The notes under the pieces were generated by a model. That model was given only the letters and a program-made list of their open reading frames with translations. It was not told the origin of the DNA and did no database searches. DNA of 48,672 nt from Coleofasciculaceae cyanobacterium RL_1_1 (GTDB taxonomy: Bacteria > Cyanobacteriota > Cyanobacteriia > Cyanobacteriales > Geitlerinemataceae), in assembly GCA_012033105.1 (NCBI GenBank), contig JAAUPN010000003.1, forward strand, positions 1-48,672, written 5' to 3'. Positions 9,456 through 18,434 of the stretch are shown one piece after another. Position 1 is the stretch's first letter, and each line of letters starts with the position of its first letter. Position numbers and translations under genes: made by a program.

Positions 9456-11108
9456 TTAATGGAGTTGCCCCGATCGCATGATTGTGATTAGCAAAATCAG
9501 GCCGATTAAACTCGCTGCTCCGAAGAGAATATCGGTAATTAAATCGAGTTGTGGTGTTGTTTGGGAGCTGGTTGAGACGATCGCGGCACCAAGGATCAAG
9601 GCGCTGAGAACGGTTCCAAAGGTACGACGGTTGGCTGCTGCATCAAGAGTACGCTGAATTTTATCAAGACCTTGGATCTTGAGGTTAAATTGCAAGGTCT
9701 CTTGACTCAAGCGTTCGAGCAAAAAACCAATTTGACGCGGCGATTCAAGCGAGAGCTGCTTAAATTCTAGAGCAGTCCGAAACAGGGCTTGGGTCAGGTT
9801 GTCGCCGATGATTTCACGACGAAATAGATCGCTCATCAGGGGCGTGAGTTCGTCGATGACGTTCACACTTGGGTCAAATTGGCGAGCGACACCTTCGAGA
9901 TTGCCAAGTGCTTTGGCAAAGAGGCCGATATTTCCCGGCCAACGCAGGTGGTTGCGTCGGGCAGCTTGGAGAATTTCATAAAAGGCTTCGCTGGTGTTGA
10001 GATCGTCTAGGCTGAGGTTGTAGTAACGACGCAGTAGGCGATCGTAGTCGCGTTCGATGCTGGCGAGGTTGAGGGTTTGGGTGGGTTCGGCGAGTCGCAG
10101 GCTGAGTTGGGTGCAGCGCGAGGCGTCGGCATCCACGATCGCCAGTAGCATTTCGGTGAGTGACGATCGCGTTTTGCGATCGAGCGATCCGACCATCCCG
10201 CAATCCAGTAGGGCGATACGCCCATCATTTAAATAGAAAATATTACCGGGGTGTGGATCGGCGTGGAAAAAACCATCGGTGAGAAACTGCTGGAAAAATA
10301 CCCGAAAAATGGTGCGCGTAATTTCTCGACGTTCGGCGGTCACATCACCCTGATGGCGACGCCCATCTAGTTTTGCTTCCAGTAAGGGCTTGCCGTCCAG
10401 CCATTCCATCACCAAGACTTTCGGACGGGTGAGGGTTAGATCTACTTCAGGAACTTTGATTAAATCCGCATCAAACCAGTCACTTTGAGCGAGATTTTGG
10501 CGTAGCTTGTTGGTATGTTCGGCTTCAAGGGTGAAGTCTAACTCGGCATAGAGAGCTTGGGTGAACTCGTCGGCAAGGCCAACGGTGTCGTATTCTTTGC
10601 CAAAATCGGTGGCGGCGACGAGCTTGGCGATGTTTTGAATGAGGGCAACGTCTCGGGCGACGAGGGTGTCGATGCCCGGTCGTTGCACTTTGAGCGCCAT
10701 TGGTTTGCCATCGTGTCGGATAACGCGATGCACTTGGGCGATCGAACCGGCAGCAACGGGTTGATGATCGATCGAAGTAAAAGCCTGAGCGATCGGCATG
10801 GGCAAACTGGCTTTGATCACCTGTTCAATTTCTGACCAGGGGATCGGTGGGACATCGGATTGCAGGGTTTCGAGGGCTTCGAGATAGTCGGGAGGCAGTA
10901 GGTCGGGACGGGTGCTCATCAACTGACCGAGCTTGACGTAAACTGGGCCAAGATCGGTCAGAATGTTGCGTAAAACCGCCGGGGGGGGTAGCTCTGGCTC
11001 ATCGGCTTTATCACCACTGAGCAGACGGCGCATGAAATCCCAGCCGTTACTAAAAACGACTTCGAGAATTTCAGCTTCGCGAGAGTTGCGGCGGGCGATA
11101 TCGAGCAT
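9456..11108 (-). CDS. ABC1/UbiB (AarF) family atypical kinase
   Basis: A 550-residue ABC1 atypical kinase-like protein. It shows the family KxGQ motif in LGPVYVKLGQLMSTRPDLLP, the alanine-rich loop AAGSIAQVHR, the ALKVQRPG lysine segment, and the catalytic/metal motifs HADPHPGNIFYLNDG and ALLDCGMVG. Two hydrophobic segments at the C-terminus (around residues 495-545) should anchor it in a membrane. Members support quinone/prenyl-lipid metabolism; in photosynthetic organisms they work in thylakoids or plastoglobules. Cyanobacteria have several paralogues and this one cannot be assigned to a specific role. A coiled-coil protein gene lies 82 bp upstream on the same strand and may be co-transcribed. 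Confidence 0.92.
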   Translation of the reverse strand: MLDIARRNSREAEILEVVFSNGWDFMRRLLSGDKADEPELPPPAVLRNILTDLGPVYVKLGQLMSTRPDLLPPDYLEALETLQSDVPPIPWSEIEQVIKASLPMPIAQAFTSIDHQPVAAGSIAQVHRVIRHDGKPMALKVQRPGIDTLVARDVALIQNIAKLVAATDFGKEYDTVGLADEFTQALYAELDFTLEAEHTNKLRQNLAQSDWFDADLIKVPEVDLTLTRPKVLVMEWLDGKPLLEAKLDGRRHQGDVTAERREITRTIFRVFFQQFLTDGFFHADPHPGNIFYLNDGRIALLDCGMVGSLDRKTRSSLTEMLLAIVDADASRCTQLSLRLAEPTQTLNLASIERDYDRLLRRYYNLSLDDLNTSEAFYEILQAARRNHLRWPGNIGLFAKALGNLEGVARQFDPSVNVIDELTPLMSDLFRREIIGDNLTQALFRTALEFKQLSLESPRQIGFLLERLSQETLQFNLKIQGLDKIQRTLDAAANRRTFGTVLSALILGAAIVSTSSQTTPQLDLITDILFGAASLIGLILLITIMRSGQLH

Positions 11109-11190
11109 AGGGGAGCGTCAACCAAGGAAAAAACAAGAATCCTCCCGCAAAGACTGCGAGAGGAGCAAATTTCGGAGCCGAAGCCCAGTG

Positions 11191-11694
11191 CTATGCAGCT
11201 TTTGAGTCGTCGTTATCGCTTGGTGTTGGATCTTCTGCGACTGTTTCAGTGGCTTTGGCTTCCTCTTCGTGCTTCGTAACGATTTTCCAGGCTTCATTCG
11301 CTGCTTTTTGCAGGCGATTCGTAAAGTCTTCGGCTTCTTTGGTCAGCTCTGTCCAGCGTTCAAAGGCTTCATCTTGTAAGCTTTTGACCGATTCTTCAAG
11401 CTGCGTTTGACGTTCACGGGCGAACTGTTCGGTTTGCTCGATCGTCTCTTTGGCTTTTTCGACGGCCTGCACGCGCCAATCGCTGACGTTGCCTGCTTCC
11501 GCTTTCGCTCGACGTTCGATCGCCTCAATCAGCTCCGCAAACTTTTGTCGGACTTCATCATCATCAATGGCTGAGGGGGCATCGGCGTCCGTCGCTCGCA
11601 CATCAATGATCTCGATATCGTTGCTCGGATCGCTGCTGTCGGTCTCGGGACTGCTAGCGATCGGGGTTTCTGGAGTGGGGCTATCGGTCGTCAT
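11191..11694 (-). CDS. Hypothetical acidic coiled-coil protein
   Basis: A 167-residue protein with no recognised enzymatic motif. The N-terminal 45 residues are Ser/Thr/Pro/Asp-rich and probably disordered. Residues of about 45-140 form a continuous charged helix with heptad-like spacing, seen in EAIERRAKAEAGNVSDW and ARERQTQLEESVKSLQDEAF. The end is again acidic and disordered. The look is that of a phasin-like or apolipoprotein-like helical protein. It precedes the ABC1 kinase gene by 82 bp on the same strand, hinting at a shared role at a membrane or lipid surface; that is inference. Confidence 0.72.
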   Translation of the reverse strand: MTTDSPTPETPIASSPETDSSDPSNDIEIIDVRATDADAPSAIDDDEVRQKFAELIEAIERRAKAEAGNVSDWRVQAVEKAKETIEQTEQFARERQTQLEESVKSLQDEAFERWTELTKEAEDFTNRLQKAANEAWKIVTKHEEEAKATETVAEDPTPSDNDDSKAA

Positions 11695-11961
11695 AGAACG
11701 GTTTCTCCCAAGTCGAACTTGCCACTAATCTAATCGACTCTTTCATTTTTTGCTATGTCATTTGTGGGCGATCGAAGTGGTGAAGCCCGAACCTAGGGAA
11801 TTTCAGCAAGGGGAGTTGGGTTGGGCTCACGCCTAGGAAAAACTCTCTCGCGATTAAGACTGCTAGAGTGTTCGCAATCTCTTCGTAACTGCGATACGTT
11901 CGCTATCGTGGCGCTACGATCGCCCACTATTACCACATCTGCTAGCGCTAGCACGGTTGTC

Positions 11962-13206
11962 ATGTCCCACGAACGTGATCGGTTATTCCGACTGTTACAT
12001 CGCGGCTTATTGCTGCCCATCCTGTTCCTGAATGGCTGGCTATTGGCGATCGTGATCGATCGCCTAGACCCACTCGTCGGTAATGCCGTTGCCGCGATTC
12101 TGCTAGCCTTTATTCTCGACTATCCGATCCTCTTTCTCCAGCGTCACGGCTTGCGTCGTCCCTGGGCGATCGCCACCGTGTTTCTCGGCGCAGCGGCAGT
12201 GATTGCGGTACTGGCCATCGGTCTTGTGCCTTTGCTTGTGGCAGAACTACGGGATTTAATGATCAATCTGCCCCGCTGGTTCGATATCGGCAGTGCTAGA
12301 CTCGCCAGCCTAGAAGACTGGATCAATACCACCGAACTACCGATCGAGATCGACCTTAACAACGCCATCACCCAGACGATTTCTCGTCTGAGCGTTGTTT
12401 TGCAATCCCTCAGCGGACAACTGCTCACCCTGCTTACCCGCGCACTCAATAGCCTGTTCGACTTTCTCACCATTAATGTTTTGGCCATCTTTCTGATCTT
12501 TGGTGGCGAACAGGTTTGGGATGGCATTTTTTCGCGTGTGCCGTCGCGCTGGCACTTTACCCGATCGCTCCTACGCCAAACGTTTCAGGACTATTTCATC
12601 GGTCAAGCGATCCTCGCCAGTCTCCAAAGTGTGGTGATGATCGTGCTGTTCGCCTTGCTGAACGTTCCCTACGCTTTGCTATTTGGCCTAACGATCGGCC
12701 TGACGACCCTAGTGCCATACGCAGGAGCCGTCAGCACGATCGCCGTCGCCATCGTGTTGGCATTCAACAGCCCCGCCCTCGCGCTCAAAGTGGCGATCGT
12801 TTCGATTATTATCGGCCAAATCATCGATACCGCGATCGCACCACGTATCGTCGGCGATGCCACTGGTCTTAACCCCGTTTGGCCGATCGTCGCTCTGCTC
12901 GTTGGGGCAAACCTCGCAGGCTTTCTCGGCTTGTTGCTCGCGGTTCCCACAGCCAGCTTTGTTAAGCGCCTAACGGATCGTCTCCTCGATGGACTTCCCC
13001 CCGAAACACCCAGGGCGATCGCATCTCAGCTTTCGAGCGAACCTCGGCGATCGGCTCATCTACCGCAAACCCAGCCACCAACCACCACAGCACCTCACCT
13101 GTCCGACCACGACACCTCGATCTCGACTGCACCACTCCCCCAAACTCCCCCAAACTCCCCAAACTCCCAAGACCCCCACTCCAATCTGGATCATGATCTG
13201 CCTTAA
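11962..13206 (+). CDS. AI-2E (PerM) family transporter with Pro/Thr-rich tail
   Basis: A polytopic membrane protein of the AI-2E exporter/PerM family, with about seven hydrophobic segments, including the family-typical LLFGLTIGLTTLVPYAGAVS and the late GQIIDTAIAPRIVGDATGLN. ATG 11962 (MSHERDRLFRLLHRGLLLP) is preferred to the frame opening at 11821, which adds 47 residues without membrane character. The last 55 residues are low complexity (Pro/Thr/Ser/Asn), partly encoded by a tandem repeat. Its stop codon overlaps the stop of the convergent histidine kinase gene. Transported substrate unknown; many family members are unrelated to autoinducer transport. Confidence 0.87.
   Translation: MSHERDRLFRLLHRGLLLPILFLNGWLLAIVIDRLDPLVGNAVAAILLAFILDYPILFLQRHGLRRPWAIATVFLGAAAVIAVLAIGLVPLLVAELRDLMINLPRWFDIGSARLASLEDWINTTELPIEIDLNNAITQTISRLSVVLQSLSGQLLTLLTRALNSLFDFLTINVLAIFLIFGGEQVWDGIFSRVPSRWHFTRSLLRQTFQDYFIGQAILASLQSVVMIVLFALLNVPYALLFGLTIGLTTLVPYAGAVSTIAVAIVLAFNSPALALKVAIVSIIIGQIIDTAIAPRIVGDATGLNPVWPIVALLVGANLAGFLGLLLAVPTASFVKRLTDRLLDGLPPETPRAIASQLSSEPRRSAHLPQTQPPTTTAPHLSDHDTSISTAPLPQTPPNSPNSQDPHSNLDHDLP
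13136..13169. repeat. Short tandem repeat, about 10-bp unit CCCCCAAACT
   Basis: Three to four slightly degenerate copies of an about 10-bp CCCCCAAACT unit lie in the 3' end of the permease gene and encode a Pro/Asn/Ser-rich tail. The unit length is not a multiple of three, so copy-number change would shift frame, but only near the end of the protein. Confidence 0.65.
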
Positions 13207-15401
13207 CTATCCTGTTCCGCAGCCGTTTCATTGTTCAAAGCCGACGATGCTAAAGCCGGGGTATGACCATTCGTTTTGGAGGTTTTGGATAAGGGAATTT
13301 CGATCGTGACGGTCGTTCCGCGATTCAACCCAAGACTATTGATGGCAATCTGTCCGTCCATCATTTCCAACAAATTGCGCGAGATGGCTAGCCCTAACCC
13401 CGTACCACCAAACTTACGGGTCGTGGTTCCATCAACCATGACAAAAGGCTCAAACAACTTATCGTGTACACGAGGATCAATACCAATTCCCGTATCCTGC
13501 ACCTCGATCACGGCATACAGCGCGGATGGTTGGATTCGACTAGCCGCCGCTGAGAACAACGTAGGCGGTCGGACTTGAAGCGAGACAGAAATTTGACCCA
13601 CCTCCGTAAACTTAATCGCATTCCCGACAATATTGACTAAAACACGACGCAACTTAGAAGGGTCAGCGTAGATCGTGACATTCGATTCACCCAAACTGAG
13701 ATTGAGTTCGAGCGCTTTCGTATCAATTTCATGCTGCTGCAATTCAACCGCTTCAAGTACCACCTCGCGTACATCAATTAGCTCTGGAACCATCGTGACG
13801 GTTCCAGATTCGATCTTTGAAATATCGAGAATGTCATCAATGATGGCCAGCAAGTGCAACGCAGAATCATCGGCACGTTGAAGAAAATCGAGTTCTTCCT
13901 CCCGATCTTCACAAAAGCCATCGCGCACGAGGCGTAAACTGCCGATAATTCCGTTGAGGGGAGTCCGCAACTCATGGGAAATTGTGGTTAAAAATTCATT
14001 TTTAAGCTGGTTGGCTTGACGGGCATTTTGCCATGCTGCCGACAGTTCATTTGCCCACGACTTGAGCCGCTCGATCGAGGCATTCATTACCGCCGCAAGC
14101 TGGTTAAACTCCTTGATCGCAAATCGAGCGGGCAACGCTTCCGGTGTCACATTGCATTCAATATTGCGAGCATAGCGTCCAAGCCGCTCCAGCGGGCGAG
14201 CTAGATCACGGGTCAGAAATAGCGTGGCGATCAAATTTGCCGCCAGCAGCAACAGCACCAAATTAAACATCACCCCACGTACACCGGCGAGGTTATTCAA
14301 GGCAAGTTCAAGATCGGCAACGGCCATCACGACCCATTCAGAGTTGCTTGCGTTAGCTCGGTCATCATCTTGGGGATTAAGCGTCGGATCTGGAATCCGC
14401 ACATGGCCAACGATCGCCTGACGCGTGTGATTATCCAACTTGAACACACTCGCATTCAACACCGCTCGCTGCGCAAACTCTGCGGAACTTTCCTCCGTAA
14501 GTTGCACGAGGCGATCGTACCCCGGTAAGTCATTGAGATGCTGGCCAACATAACCCGCGATCGGATAGGACAAAATCGTATTCGTCGCATCCGCAATCAG
14601 CGTTGCATTACTGAGCAAACCCAAGCTCGCCGTATCATCATTGCGATGCTCTGGCGGAAGCTGCGCTGTTAACCGCAAAACATATTGAGGTTCAGCACCA
14701 GTCTGGGGCATGACCGGAGCATTCAACAAAAAGTAAGTACCCTGTTCTGCCTTTGATTCGCGTTGCAGTTCAGGCTGCGGCTTGGGCTGCGATTCAGTCG
14801 GTGCTTCAGATTGCGATTCGGGCTGCGATTCAGACGGTGGTTCAGGCTGTGGCTCAGACTGCGATTCGGGCTGCGGTTCGGGTGTTTGTGTTGTGAGATT
14901 CGCTTGGGGTCTTTCCACCGTACTGAAGCCGATCGCCTCGCCCACAGGCGCTAAAAATGTCTGCATCTCGATCGCCTCTTGAGGGCGATCGGGTGTAAGC
15001 GGCTTCGCCTTTTTTTCGTACGCTGGTACATCTGCATCGACCATCTCGCACGTATTCGCCACCACCCGCCCATCCGCGATCGACTCTAGCCAAATACACT
15101 CCACACCATCTGGCAACTGCTGGATCAGACGTTTAAAAAAAGCTTCACTACCCGCAAAGTCCCCTGTCGTTACCGCCGAAGCCTCACGAGCCACACTCGC
15201 ACTCAGACGCAACGTCGTCAAAAAACGCGACAGATCATCACCCTTTCGCTGCGCACTCTGAACCAGACTATCGTGCGTCGCCGCCAACAAGCTCAGACGC
15301 ACCTGACGATAGGTCAAAAATTGTCCAATCAGCAAGACCGGCACACTCAGTAAAAGAATGCGCGACAGTAAAATTCGACGAAAAGAAATCGGACCAAACA
15401 T
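13203..15401 (-). CDS. Membrane-bound sensor histidine kinase (HAMP, HisKA, HATPase)
   Basis: A sensor kinase of about 732 residues. An N-terminal membrane segment (SRILLLSVPVLLIGQFLTY) and a second one (VMFNLVLLLLAANLIATLFL) bracket a large external sensor region. HAMP follows at DLARPLERLGRYARNIE, then HisKA with the phospho-acceptor in TISHELRTPLNGIIGSL, and HATPase motifs in VLVNIVGNAIKFTEVG, DTGIGIDP and KFGGTGLGLAIS. There is no receiver domain, so it needs a separate response regulator. ATG 15401 (MFGPISFRRILL) is preferred over 15434. The sensor region carries a Pro/Glu/Ser/Gln-rich insertion of about 45 residues. The gene converges on the AI-2E gene with overlapping stops. Signal unknown. 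Confidence 0.9.
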   Translation of the reverse strand: MFGPISFRRILLSRILLLSVPVLLIGQFLTYRQVRLSLLAATHDSLVQSAQRKGDDLSRFLTTLRLSASVAREASAVTTGDFAGSEAFFKRLIQQLPDGVECIWLESIADGRVVANTCEMVDADVPAYEKKAKPLTPDRPQEAIEMQTFLAPVGEAIGFSTVERPQANLTTQTPEPQPESQSEPQPEPPSESQPESQSEAPTESQPKPQPELQRESKAEQGTYFLLNAPVMPQTGAEPQYVLRLTAQLPPEHRNDDTASLGLLSNATLIADATNTILSYPIAGYVGQHLNDLPGYDRLVQLTEESSAEFAQRAVLNASVFKLDNHTRQAIVGHVRIPDPTLNPQDDDRANASNSEWVVMAVADLELALNNLAGVRGVMFNLVLLLLAANLIATLFLTRDLARPLERLGRYARNIECNVTPEALPARFAIKEFNQLAAVMNASIERLKSWANELSAAWQNARQANQLKNEFLTTISHELRTPLNGIIGSLRLVRDGFCEDREEELDFLQRADDSALHLLAIIDDILDISKIESGTVTMVPELIDVREVVLEAVELQQHEIDTKALELNLSLGESNVTIYADPSKLRRVLVNIVGNAIKFTEVGQISVSLQVRPPTLFSAAASRIQPSALYAVIEVQDTGIGIDPRVHDKLFEPFVMVDGTTTRKFGGTGLGLAISRNLLEMMDGQIAINSLGLNRGTTVTIEIPLSKTSKTNGHTPALASSALNNETAAEQDS
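14763..14884. repeat. Intragenic degenerate repeat encoding Pro-Glu-Ser-Gln-rich linker
   Basis: About ten degenerate copies of a 12-bp unit close to GATTCGGGCTGC are tandemly arranged inside the histidine kinase gene. On the coding strand they give alternating PEPQ/SESQ-like tetrapeptides. The 12-bp unit keeps the frame, so copy number can vary without breaking the protein. Confidence 0.75.
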
Positions 15402-15556
15402 AATTGATAGGAGATGCCCAGAGCGATCTGACATTCACATACCCGAAGCTTAAGTGATAAAAAAACGTCTTGCGAAATACTTTGCTTGGGTCAGACCCGC
15501 ATCGTTCCTGCTTAGACTCAATAGACTGTTACGTTCTATAGTCACAATCGGTCAAG

Positions 15557-15618
15557 TTAGGACAAGTCAAAAGTGGTATCTTGAGCGCTGAGCGGAGTCG
15601 AAGCGCGGCATGTCCCAA
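15557..15618. repeat. Short dispersed element with TTAGGACA ends (62 bp)
   Basis: Left end TTAGGACA at 15557-15564 and right end TGTCCCAA at 15611-15618 form imperfect inverted repeats (one mismatch). The interior contains gctgagcggagtcgaagc, the same core found inside the element at 4147-4331 and, inverted, in the one at 18160-18258. It accounts for part of the 15402-15746 gap, in which I see no gene. Confidence 0.55.
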
Positions 15619-15746
15619 CCGAAGTGCGAGCGACTATAGAAGCCAGCCAATTGATCACAGACACGCAATATAGGCCGTCATCAAGGTGAGATACAGCTCA
15701 CTTTTACTGGTGTCAATACTAACGCCTAGCAGTACACACTTCTTAA

Positions 15747-16022
15747 TCAGTACGTGTGTACCAAGTCAACAGACAAGCGATCAAGCAAAGTTGTGCGATC
15801 GCCCGCATCTCCTATAGAAGTAAACCCATAAAAGCGAATACGTAACCGGCGTATGGGTTTAGTGTACAGGCGATCGCCTAGCACTTCAGGAATATCCTCA
15901 GTCAAGGTGACCCTCAAACAATACCCAGAAAATCGCTGACACTCCCGCAGAACTAATCTCAAAGGCATAGTGTCGGCTTCTAGCGGATGCCAGCGAATCC
16001 AATTACGTTGCGAGCTGGGCAA
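15747..16022 (-). CDS. Small hypothetical protein
   Basis: A 91-residue frame with balanced composition (NWIRWHPLEADTMPLRLVLR near the start), no membrane segment and no motif I recognise. Possible starts are at 16022 or at the internal Met of MPLRLVLRE. It lies alone between a dispersed repeat and the glycosyltransferase-like gene. Coding status rests on length and on a protein-like amino-acid pattern; it could be spurious. Confidence 0.4.
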   Translation of the reverse strand: MPSSQRNWIRWHPLEADTMPLRLVLRECQRFSGYCLRVTLTEDIPEVLGDRLYTKPIRRLRIRFYGFTSIGDAGDRTTLLDRLSVDLVHTY

Positions 16023-16113
16023 CCTAACGATTTATCCGCTCCAAATATCCTCTCAGAATTTTGACTGAACCGTTACACCTCAACTCAAACCTCAGTCTAA
16101 TCGCTAACAAGCA

Positions 16114-17055
16114 CTACTTTGGGAGTGAACCTTTTAGCTTTCGAGCAACCCCTCGCAGGTGATTCGTAAACTGCTGAAGCGGGCTATCCGGTGGCGGTGG
16201 TGCCAAGTTTCGGAGCGGCTCAGACGTATTTTTGAACCGATAGTGATACCACACATCCCAGTATGACCCACCGGGCTTCATCGGAGTTCCCGCCCAATGT
16301 AGGTAACGCAGCGGTCGATCTTGATCGTATAGACGGTGATCATCGCGTTCTTGGAAATGGGAACTCCCCCCCCAACTGCCCGGCTCCTGTGGATTTAACT
16401 TAACGATATTGGCGCGATGCTCGATCGCCGTCAAGATCAAATAATTCATGATGGGCTGATCCGTTGTTCCGCTCGAAAAGTCAAAGTATTCTCGATGAGC
16501 CGCGCAATCTCGTAGGATATTTAGCATTTGCTCATAAGAGAATATGCCCTTGCGCGACCCCCAAAAGCCACTATTAAATACATCCTGAAGATCCGCATCC
16601 GAAAAAATATTCTGCTCACGAATCGTTGAGGAAAATACATCGGATAAACCGCGACCCTTGAAATGAAAGTCACAGCATAAAAAGTCAGCATGATCAAGAT
16701 AACTCAGTGTATCTTCGATACTTTGAAATAATAGGATATCCGTATCGATATAGATGAATTCATCGAGAGGCCCAAACCAGAGCGCCAATTTTCGCATCTT
16801 GTTTGGCAGCTTGAGAAAGTCCCGTGGGAAAATATCAGCAATATCTTGGGTAAGCTGATTTAAGAATGAAAGATCAGGGAAGATTTGAACATCAAACGTT
16901 GTGGTTAGAATGTCCGAGATACCCTGGCAATTCTCATCAAACGGAATCATAAAAACGGGTAAGCCCGGATCGAAATCTCGTAGGCTAGTGAGTAATGCAA
17001 TCGCTTGATCAAACACGCGATCATTTGCAACAATATAAACACCACGCTGAGTCAT
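16114..17055 (-). CDS. Putative sugar nucleotidyl/glycosyltransferase-like protein (Npun_R2821/R2822-type)
   Basis: A 313-residue protein with a glycosyltransferase-A-like pattern: start MTQRGVYIVANDRVFDQAIA, then the DxD-type metal/sugar-nucleotide motif in EFIYIDTDILLFQ, and a later NSGFWGSRKGIF. The sequence resembles a cyanobacterial family named after Nostoc punctiforme Npun_R2821/R2822, whose members occur in polysaccharide loci; that identification is from memory. It is 93 bp downstream of a sulfotransferase gene on the same strand, which suggests the two decorate a cell-surface glycan. It has no membrane segment or signal peptide, so it should act in the cytoplasm. Confidence 0.72.
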   Translation of the reverse strand: MTQRGVYIVANDRVFDQAIALLTSLRDFDPGLPVFMIPFDENCQGISDILTTTFDVQIFPDLSFLNQLTQDIADIFPRDFLKLPNKMRKLALWFGPLDEFIYIDTDILLFQSIEDTLSYLDHADFLCCDFHFKGRGLSDVFSSTIREQNIFSDADLQDVFNSGFWGSRKGIFSYEQMLNILRDCAAHREYFDFSSGTTDQPIMNYLILTAIEHRANIVKLNPQEPGSWGGSSHFQERDDHRLYDQDRPLRYLHWAGTPMKPGGSYWDVWYHYRFKNTSEPLRNLAPPPPDSPLQQFTNHLRGVARKLKGSLPK

Positions 17056-17148
17056 CGCTTACTCTTTACCTCTAGATTTATTCCGTAGATTAACCCATTA
17101 AAATAAGACTTGATCTTGATTCAAGTTCAAATCAAGCTGACTTGCGGT

Positions 17149-18057
17149 CTAATCATTCCATTCGTAGGCGCGATTTTCTTCGCCTGCGATCGATTCAAAC
17201 AAGGCGCGATTTTCCTCAGATAGTTCATCTCGCCAACGAAGGTCTAGCTTAATTTCTAACTTTGATTGAGCATAATAATCACCATGCACACTATTGACAT
17301 CATCACTCACTTGACCTTTCTGGTATTTTTCAATACTTGATTTTGTCCCAACACTTCCTGCAATTTGATGATGCTCATGCTTCCAATATTCCAGCATGTC
17401 TGACTCAAAGGTAATACCAATAAAATCACAGACAGATTGAGTAATGAGCGTGGGATTACTCGCTAGCTCCTCGTAGCGGACTGTCATTTTATGGGAATCA
17501 GGAACACTCTCATAAAGCTGCTCTCGCTCTTGCTTAAGTCTTACCCATTTATGGCAAAACTCTCGCGGCTGAATTTCAGGGTAACGTCTGAGGTATGAGT
17601 TCATGACGGAACGACCATCACGGCAGACATGAATGAGCCGGTAATCTAACAGCCCTTTCTTAAATTCAGACGAAACAATCTTCTGAGAAACCCAACTGTG
17701 GTATTTACTCGAATCGACTAAGATACTTTGGTCAATCTTTGATAGTAGTTGGGAGTAAGAATGTAAGATGTGATCTCGATTGATGACTTCTCGTACCCAG
17801 CGTTCGAGTTTCAGAGGAATAAATTTGTGAATTCGATGATTACTAATGCCTGCAATGAAGCGCTCCTTCTCGCGTGGGGTAAATTTTTGATCCCAAAAAT
17901 CATTCCCTAAAATCCCCATTTTATGATAAATCTCGGCAATTTTACTAATTTCCCCCAAAGAGAAACATTGAGTATGACTTCCAACTATAAAATCGAGTAA
18001 AGTCGATCCAGATCGACCAATGCCAAAGATAAATACGACTTTTTGCTTCTGAGACAT
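17149..18057 (-). CDS. Sulfotransferase family protein (PAPS-dependent)
   Basis: A 302-residue sulfotransferase-like protein that would move sulfate from PAPS to a hydroxyl, probably on a glycan or lipid. The 5'-phosphosulfate-binding loop is visible at the N-terminus (FIFGIGRSGSTLLDF), and the 3'-phosphate-binding segment in HVCRDGRSVMNSYLRRYP. The gene is markedly AT-richer than neighbouring core genes and has few HIP1 sites, as expected for a horizontally acquired surface-polysaccharide gene. It precedes the glycosyltransferase-like gene. An APS kinase that makes PAPS is encoded elsewhere in this window. Acceptor unknown. Confidence 0.83.
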   Translation of the reverse strand: MSQKQKVVFIFGIGRSGSTLLDFIVGSHTQCFSLGEISKIAEIYHKMGILGNDFWDQKFTPREKERFIAGISNHRIHKFIPLKLERWVREVINRDHILHSYSQLLSKIDQSILVDSSKYHSWVSQKIVSSEFKKGLLDYRLIHVCRDGRSVMNSYLRRYPEIQPREFCHKWVRLKQEREQLYESVPDSHKMTVRYEELASNPTLITQSVCDFIGITFESDMLEYWKHEHHQIAGSVGTKSSIEKYQKGQVSDDVNSVHGDYYAQSKLEIKLDLRWRDELSEENRALFESIAGEENRAYEWND

Positions 18058-18159
18058 GTATCGCTAACTGAATGAAGAGATGAATGAAATCGACCGGGTT
18101 GATTAAAAAATCGATTAATGGGTGACTCTCATATTTTGGTAGAGTAGGTAGCAATTAGA

Positions 18160-18258
18160 TTAGGACATTCTTATCTAAGCTTAAAACCGCACTATTCGCT
18201 TCGCGAAGGCTACGCCAACGACTCCGCTCAGTGCTCTCAGTTTCTTTACATGTCCTAA
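18160..18258. repeat. Short dispersed element with TTAGGACAT ends (99 bp)
   Basis: Perfect 9-bp inverted ends: TTAGGACAT at 18160-18168 and ATGTCCTAA at 18250-18258. The interior holds cttcgcgaaggctacgcc and cgactccgctcag, the latter the same core as the other two elements. It lies between the sulfotransferase gene start and the next gene, so it sits where a promoter would be expected. Confidence 0.62.
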
Positions 18259-18361
18259 CCAAATCGTTTTTTGCTATATGAGGCACAATTTTTACTGATT
18301 TTAAATCCAGGCTGTTTACAACGGTTTGAGGAGTTCGTAAAGCCGTCACCCTTCGCCGATT

Positions 18362-18390
18362 TTTATCAAAAATTTATCAAAAATTTATCA
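18362..18390. repeat. 11-bp direct repeat TTTATCAAAAA, about 2.6 copies
   Basis: Two full copies and one partial copy of an AT-rich 11-mer. It lies in the 18058-18434 gap, which otherwise holds the TTAGGACAT element and no recognisable gene. Confidence 0.6.
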
Positions 18391-18434
18391 GGGACTGATT
18401 GATGTATTAGAGATATCAGCCATCATAGCAAAGC

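Noticed and set aside
14763-14884. CRISPR-like array
   Set aside because: The 12-bp unit repeats without spacers and encodes a protein linker; there are no cas genes in the window.
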